NCBI RefSeq assembly: GCF_013402795.1
Contig: NZ_CP058595.1
Coordinates: 3,636,001 to 3,700,000, forward strand
DNA from: Costertonia aggregata
GTDB taxonomy: Bacteria > Bacteroidota > Bacteroidia > Flavobacteriales > Flavobacteriaceae
DNA: 64,000 bases
Reading direction: 5' to 3'
This document shows, in pieces, positions 60,154 through 64,000 of the stretch; position 1 is the stretch's first letter, and every line of letters starts with the position of its first letter. The notes under the pieces are model-generated. The model was not told the origin of the DNA. It worked only from the letters and a program-made list of their open reading frames with translations, and did not search any database. The translations under genes were made by a program, and so were the position numbers.

Positions 60154-62301
60154 ATGCGAAAAATAACATTCCTTCTATTGATTCTGCCTATTCTAATGGG
60201 TTTCAAAAACTCAAGGAAAGCACAAGATAAAATACTTTTCATAGTATCTAATCAACATACTTACGGAAATACAAATTTAAATACTGCCAATCATTTTTCT
60301 GAAATCGTATTGGCTTATGATGTATTTGAAAAAAAAGGTTATAAAGTAGATTTTGTAAGTCCAGAAGGAGGTGCTATTCCTGTTGGATATATCAAAACGT
60401 CTGATAGTATTCAAAAAAAGTATCTATACGATGCTGATTTTATGAATTTACTTAAAACCACCTTAAAACCAGAAGTCATTAATCCCGAAGACTACAAGGC
60501 TGTGTACTATGTAGGAGGTGGAGCCGCAATGTTTGGTGTGCCAGATAACAAAGCCATTCAGGCAATAACCATGTCTATTTACAATAACAATGGTGTTGTT
60601 TCTGCCGTGTGTCATGGTACCGCTGGTATTGTTGACTTAAAAACAGATGATGGCAGCTATTTGGTAAATGGTAAAAAAGCGAACGGTTTCCCAGATAAAT
60701 TTGAAAACCAATCAGCTGACTACTATAAAACATTCCCTTTCTCAATAGAAGAAGCAATAACAAGAAATGGAGGAAAATTCATGTATTCAAAAAAGGGTTG
60801 GGACAACCATTATATTGTTGATGGAAGGTTAGTTACCGGTCAAGATCCTTCTGCTTCGAAAACAGTAGCCGAAAAGGTCGTTGAATTACTGGAAAAGCAG
60901 AACAAACAGTTTATTGGTTTAAAAGAAAATGTTGATTTAAAATCAAAGGTTGATAATTATGTCAATAAAATAATGGAAGAATTTGACATTAAAGGCACAG
61001 CAGTAGCAATTTTAAAAGATAACCAAGTTATACATAAAGCATATTATGGAAAAGCCAATATTGCCTATGATATTCCTGTTAGCAACACATCAATTTTTAA
61101 AACACACTCACTAACAAAACTTTTTGTTTCTGTAGCCGTTTTTAAACTCATTCAAAATAAAAAAATCAACCTTGAAGATGCTATTGGAGAATTTTTACCC
61201 GATTTACCTTTAAACTGGAAATCCATTCAAATAAAACATCTTCTCTCTCATTCATCTGGATTACCAACTATGCCCGTATCAAGAAATCTAACCGAATTGG
61301 AGGCTCAAGAAATTATTTTTAACAAAAACATTCAAACTTCACCTGGTAAAGAATATCACTATAACCGAACCAATTTATGGTTATTAAAACAGCTTATTGA
61401 AAAAGTTAGTAAGCGAAAATTTCAAGATTTAATTGTCGAAAATCAATTTAATGGAAATGATACGGGTATTTCTTTTTCTGGTGACATTTTAGATATCGTA
61501 CCCAATAGAGTTACCGAGTATTACCCAAATAAAAACTACGAACCAAAGATTTTTGATTTTTACTTGCCAGACTATTTATTATCAGCAGGTGGGCTTAATA
61601 TAACATTAGACACTTATATAAAATGGGATCAACAATTTAATGTTGGGAGTTTATTAAATCAAAAGAACAAAACTATAATGACCACTCCATTTCCTTACAA
61701 GGATGGAAGCTCATTCTTCTCATATGGATGGAGAATTGAGTATTTAAATAAGATCAAAACCATTGGTTTTAGTGGCGGAGGCATATCGGTATTTAAAAAA
61801 ATACCTAGTAAAAATATGACAATCATTTTTTTATCCAATGGCTATAGATACGATCCTTACATAGAGCGTGTCAGTAATAATTTATTGGGTATTGTAGATG
61901 AAACACTTCGTAATACAGAAAACTTAGCCAGTGAAGAATTGGAAATAGCAATCAATAAAAAGAATTACAAAAATGTTCAAATACTTTTAAATCGGCTTAA
62001 AGATGATAAAGACTATAGCATGATTGATTTTGAAATGATCATTAATGAAATAGGATATAGCTTTCTAAACGCTATTCAGCCTAGATTAAATGAAGCCATA
62101 GAAGTCTTTAAGTTAAATACCCGAAACTACCCAAAATCTTGGAATGCTTTTGATTCTTTGGCCGAAGCATTTGGAATAAAAGGAGATATTAAAAACGCTA
62201 AAATAAACTATGAAAAAGCACTTGAACTTACTCCAAAAGGTAATGCCGCTAACATAGAAAGGATAACAAATCTTATTAAAAATCTCAAAAAAAGCAATTA
62301 A
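60154..62301 (+). CDS. Secreted DJ-1/PfpI - serine beta-lactamase - TPR fusion
   Basis: The 715-residue protein has a weak N-terminal export signal (RKITFLLLILPILMGF). Domain 1 (about 25-245) is DJ-1/PfpI with the nucleophile elbow SAVCHGTAG (Cys153, His154). Domain 2 (about 262-590) is a class C beta-lactamase-like hydrolase with SLTK (319-322), but the YSN position reads YNR and the KTG-like motif is GFSGGG. Domain 3 (about 640-705) has TPR-like helices (AIEVFKLNTRNYPKSWNAFDSLAEAFGIKGD). The fusion is unusual. The degenerate second motif makes its hydrolase activity uncertain. Confidence 0.85.
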   Translation: MRKITFLLLILPILMGFKNSRKAQDKILFIVSNQHTYGNTNLNTANHFSEIVLAYDVFEKKGYKVDFVSPEGGAIPVGYIKTSDSIQKKYLYDADFMNLLKTTLKPEVINPEDYKAVYYVGGGAAMFGVPDNKAIQAITMSIYNNNGVVSAVCHGTAGIVDLKTDDGSYLVNGKKANGFPDKFENQSADYYKTFPFSIEEAITRNGGKFMYSKKGWDNHYIVDGRLVTGQDPSASKTVAEKVVELLEKQNKQFIGLKENVDLKSKVDNYVNKIMEEFDIKGTAVAILKDNQVIHKAYYGKANIAYDIPVSNTSIFKTHSLTKLFVSVAVFKLIQNKKINLEDAIGEFLPDLPLNWKSIQIKHLLSHSSGLPTMPVSRNLTELEAQEIIFNKNIQTSPGKEYHYNRTNLWLLKQLIEKVSKRKFQDLIVENQFNGNDTGISFSGDILDIVPNRVTEYYPNKNYEPKIFDFYLPDYLLSAGGLNITLDTYIKWDQQFNVGSLLNQKNKTIMTTPFPYKDGSSFFSYGWRIEYLNKIKTIGFSGGGISVFKKIPSKNMTIIFLSNGYRYDPYIERVSNNLLGIVDETLRNTENLASEELEIAINKKNYKNVQILLNRLKDDKDYSMIDFEMIINEIGYSFLNAIQPRLNEAIEVFKLNTRNYPKSWNAFDSLAEAFGIKGDIKNAKINYEKALELTPKGNAANIERITNLIKNLKKSN

Positions 62302-62349
62302 AACACCTCATCTTAACATCTGACATTTTAACTCTAAAACAATACAAAT

Positions 62350-62778
62350 ATGAAAACGAAAATCATCACATTATTACTTTGCATAACCATATCTACAACT
62401 ATTTGTGCTCAAGATTCCGATTACAAATTAATAGAACAAACCGTGTCTTATTATTTAGATGGCGGAACAAATAACGACTTTGACACGCTAAAAAAAGCAT
62501 TTCACAAAAACGCAACCATGAAATTTATTAGCAATGGAGAATATACCGAAGTAAATGCTATTGAAGCTTTTAGAAAAGGTATAAAACCAGGACCAAAACA
62601 AAATAGAAAAACGAGTATTGTATCTATTGATATTACCGGTATGGCAGCAAGTGCAAAACTAAAATTAGAATACCCTAACGGAACATTTATAGACTATATG
62701 AATCTTTTAAAGATTGATGGAGAATGGAAAGTCGTGAGTAAAATATTTCATAGGAAAACAAAGACGGAAAAAAAGTAG
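62350..62778 (+). CDS. Secreted NTF2-like/lumazine-binding-like protein
   Basis: The 142-residue protein has a signal peptide ending ICAQ. The fold of Lumazine_bd_2/SnoaL-like proteins is seen in YKLIEQTVSYYLDGGTNNDFDTLKKAFHKNATMKF, TEVNAIEAF and FIDYMNLLKIDGEWKVVSKIF. It starts 48 bp after the fusion gene and is probably cotranscribed. Members bind small ligands or act as isomerase-like enzymes; the role here is unknown. Confidence 0.82.
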   Translation: MKTKIITLLLCITISTTICAQDSDYKLIEQTVSYYLDGGTNNDFDTLKKAFHKNATMKFISNGEYTEVNAIEAFRKGIKPGPKQNRKTSIVSIDITGMAASAKLKLEYPNGTFIDYMNLLKIDGEWKVVSKIFHRKTKTEKK

Positions 62779-62978
62779 CTGACGACTGGAAGATGTATTT
62801 AGGATTTTGAAAAGGAAAAGCTATACGTCTTGTTGAGCAGTTGATAAAAAAGGTCTAAAAAAAGTGCTAAACAACCTTGCCAACTCTCTGGAAAATTAAC
62901 GCTGAATGAATGAGCTGTCGTACAATGGAAACATTTTGACCATCATTTAAGACAATTTGATTTTCAGCGAAGAAAAAA

Positions 62979-63386
62979 ATGAATGATAAAATAAATTCGG
63001 TTCTAAAGAACTTACATCTTTTAATAGCCATTGCTATTGTACTACCAACAGGAATAATTTATGGGTCACCATCTATTCTTACTAAGCAATTGGATATTCA
63101 AGTCAATACAGTTGACCTTTCAAACATGCTCAAAGCAATAATGTGTTTATACATTGGAATTTCCATGATATGGATTTTAGGAATTTGGAAAAGAGAATAT
63201 TGGAAACTTGCAACTCAACTGAATATTTTATTTATGCTGACTCTTGCTACAGGACGTGCGCTGAGTATGGTAATAGACGGACTTCCAACAGGAGGTTATA
63301 TTTTCGGAATAATAGCTGAATTTGTTCTTGGAATTTATTCGATTTACCAACTGAAAAAGTATCATTTGAAAAAAATTGAAAGGTAA
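62979..63386 (+). CDS. DUF4345-like membrane protein
   Basis: The 135-residue protein has four TM segments (about 12-30, 48-68, 75-95, 104-122). ILTKQLDIQVNTVDLSNMLKAIMCLYIGISMIW and FMLTLATGRALSMVIDGLPTGGYIFGII match DUF4345. The function is unknown. It lies 200 bp after the NTF2-like gene and 44 bp before the terminal serine hydrolase gene. Confidence 0.75.
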   Translation: MNDKINSVLKNLHLLIAIAIVLPTGIIYGSPSILTKQLDIQVNTVDLSNMLKAIMCLYIGISMIWILGIWKREYWKLATQLNILFMLTLATGRALSMVIDGLPTGGYIFGIIAEFVLGIYSIYQLKKYHLKKIER

Positions 63387-63430
63387 AAAGGTCATCAGGT
63401 AACTACAATATATAACTAATCGAACACACT

Positions 63431-64000
63431 ATGGGAAGAATACTATTTTTCGTTTTAATATCAATTATCACTGTTGGTTGCAATTTCATAACAAAAGAGA
63501 AAAACTCTATTGAGCAAAATCCGATTGAAAAAAAAATAGAAAAAGCAATGGCCGAAAATAATGTGCCTAGTTTATCCATCGGAATTATTCGAGACGGAAA
63601 AATAGATGTACTCAAAGGTTTTGGTACTAAATCAAGAAAAGACACCACTAAAGTAAATGAAAACTCCATATTTCAGATTGCGTCCCAATCAAAAATGTTT
63701 ACTGGTATAATGGTTAATAATTTGATTCAAGAAGGGAAATTAAATCTTGAAGAATCGATTACAAGTTATTTTCCATCAGACATCAACGAAAATGCCAAAA
63801 AAAGGTTGGATAAAATCAAATTGAAATTTTTACTAAATCATACGTCTGGTATACCAAGTGATGCTTGTTCAGTGTATAGCGAAAGAATTGATGGTGATGC
63901 TTGGACAAAGGGATATTCCATAGAACAACTCATAAAAGATATCAATACTATAAAATTGGAATTTGAACCGGGTTCACAGTTTCAATACTCCAATTCGGGG
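63431..64000 (+). CDS. Serine hydrolase lipoprotein, class C beta-lactamase fold (cut by window end)
   Basis: The frame is open from the ATG at 63431 to the last base, giving 190 residues with no stop. Lipobox ITVGCNF (Cys about 17) is followed by the superfamily motif SQSK in QIASQSKMFTGIMV and later LLNHTSGIPSD and FQYSNSG, with YSN intact. The missing 3' part should contain the KTG/HGG motif. It is the third gene of this superfamily in the window. Confidence 0.88.
   Translation, partial: MGRILFFVLISIITVGCNFITKEKNSIEQNPIEKKIEKAMAENNVPSLSIGIIRDGKIDVLKGFGTKSRKDTTKVNENSIFQIASQSKMFTGIMVNNLIQEGKLNLEESITSYFPSDINENAKKRLDKIKLKFLLNHTSGIPSDACSVYSERIDGDAWTKGYSIEQLIKDINTIKLEFEPGSQFQYSNSG

Noticed and set aside
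1-64000. tRNA, rRNA, CRISPR arrays and known riboswitches
   Set aside because: I looked through the intergenic stretches by eye and saw no cloverleaf, no regularly spaced repeats with unique spacers and no familiar riboswitch core.

Overview
The window reads as a chromosome segment from a marine-type member of the Flavobacteriaceae (Bacteroidota). The signs are YceI, DoxX-like, PorT-like, DUF4251 and DUF2490 proteins, lipoproteins with short Bacteroidota-style signal peptides, a LytS/LytTR pair, a fused alpha-beta 2-oxoacid dehydrogenase E1, a Smr-less MutS2, and a dedicated type III PKS/FAS-II gene set. I would not name a genus. I see no tRNA, rRNA or CRISPR array.

Region by region. 0.3-8.3 kb holds ordinary chromosomal genes: a lipoprotein, a cold-shock-domain protein, an RluE-type pseudouridine synthase, two DoxX-like proteins, a flavoprotein, a DUF4251 lipoprotein, a PQQ/sorbosone-dehydrogenase-like beta-propeller, a sugar isomerase-like TIM barrel and a methyltransferase. 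8.5-12.3 kb is a three-gene envelope operon (MORN-like repeats, DUF2490, MORN repeats), followed by the remnant of a trypsin-like protease gene. 12.6-17.7 kb has a serine hydrolase, then a hydrolase/secreted protein/beta-barrel operon divergent from a LytS-LytTR two-component system.

17.68-32.0 kb is an AT-rich accessory island built from modules separated by a recurring family of non-coding repeats. Cargo: a ParDE toxin-antitoxin; a restriction-modification system (HTH-fused C5 methyltransferase, PmeII-like endonuclease, second nuclease-like protein); a secreted trio of unknown function; a putative RiPP (graspetide) locus with an Asp/Ser/Thr-rich precursor and an MvdD-like ATP-grasp ligase, followed by a multi-TM protein and a membrane-anchored KAP NTPase; and a lone membrane protein. 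A two-part repeat occurs twice. In one copy the parts are separated only by a short spacer (21.6-22.5 kb); in the other a gene sits between them (30.3-32.0 kb). A second element (about 50-137 bp) lies upstream of four different operons. This array, with the graspetide/KAP locus inside it, is the most likely place for something undescribed.

32.0-34.97 kb returns to core genes (HPF, a small secreted protein, YceI, TerC). 34.97-41.23 kb is one tightly coupled minus-strand operon of eight genes: flavoprotein, methyltransferase, type III PKS, enoyl-reductase-like SDR, FabZ-like dehydratase, FabF-like synthase, ACP and a small membrane protein. It probably builds a dedicated acyl starter, which the type III PKS turns into a phenolic or pyrone lipid that is then methylated and oxidised. 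41.3-57.6 kb has OmpA-like and lipocalin-like lipoproteins, E1 of a branched-chain 2-oxoacid dehydrogenase, a 2OG/IPNS-like dioxygenase with SUI1, a DUF1835/nucleoside phosphorylase/binding-protein operon, uracil-DNA glycosylase, a BKACE/GNAT/adenylate-forming operon, MutS2, a DCC-family protein and a DUF4139 protein carrying a SusC-like segment. 57.9-64 kb is again more AT-rich: a secreted protein, a membrane AraC-type regulator, a DJ-1/beta-lactamase/TPR fusion, an NTF2-like protein, a DUF4345 membrane protein and a serine hydrolase cut by the window edge.
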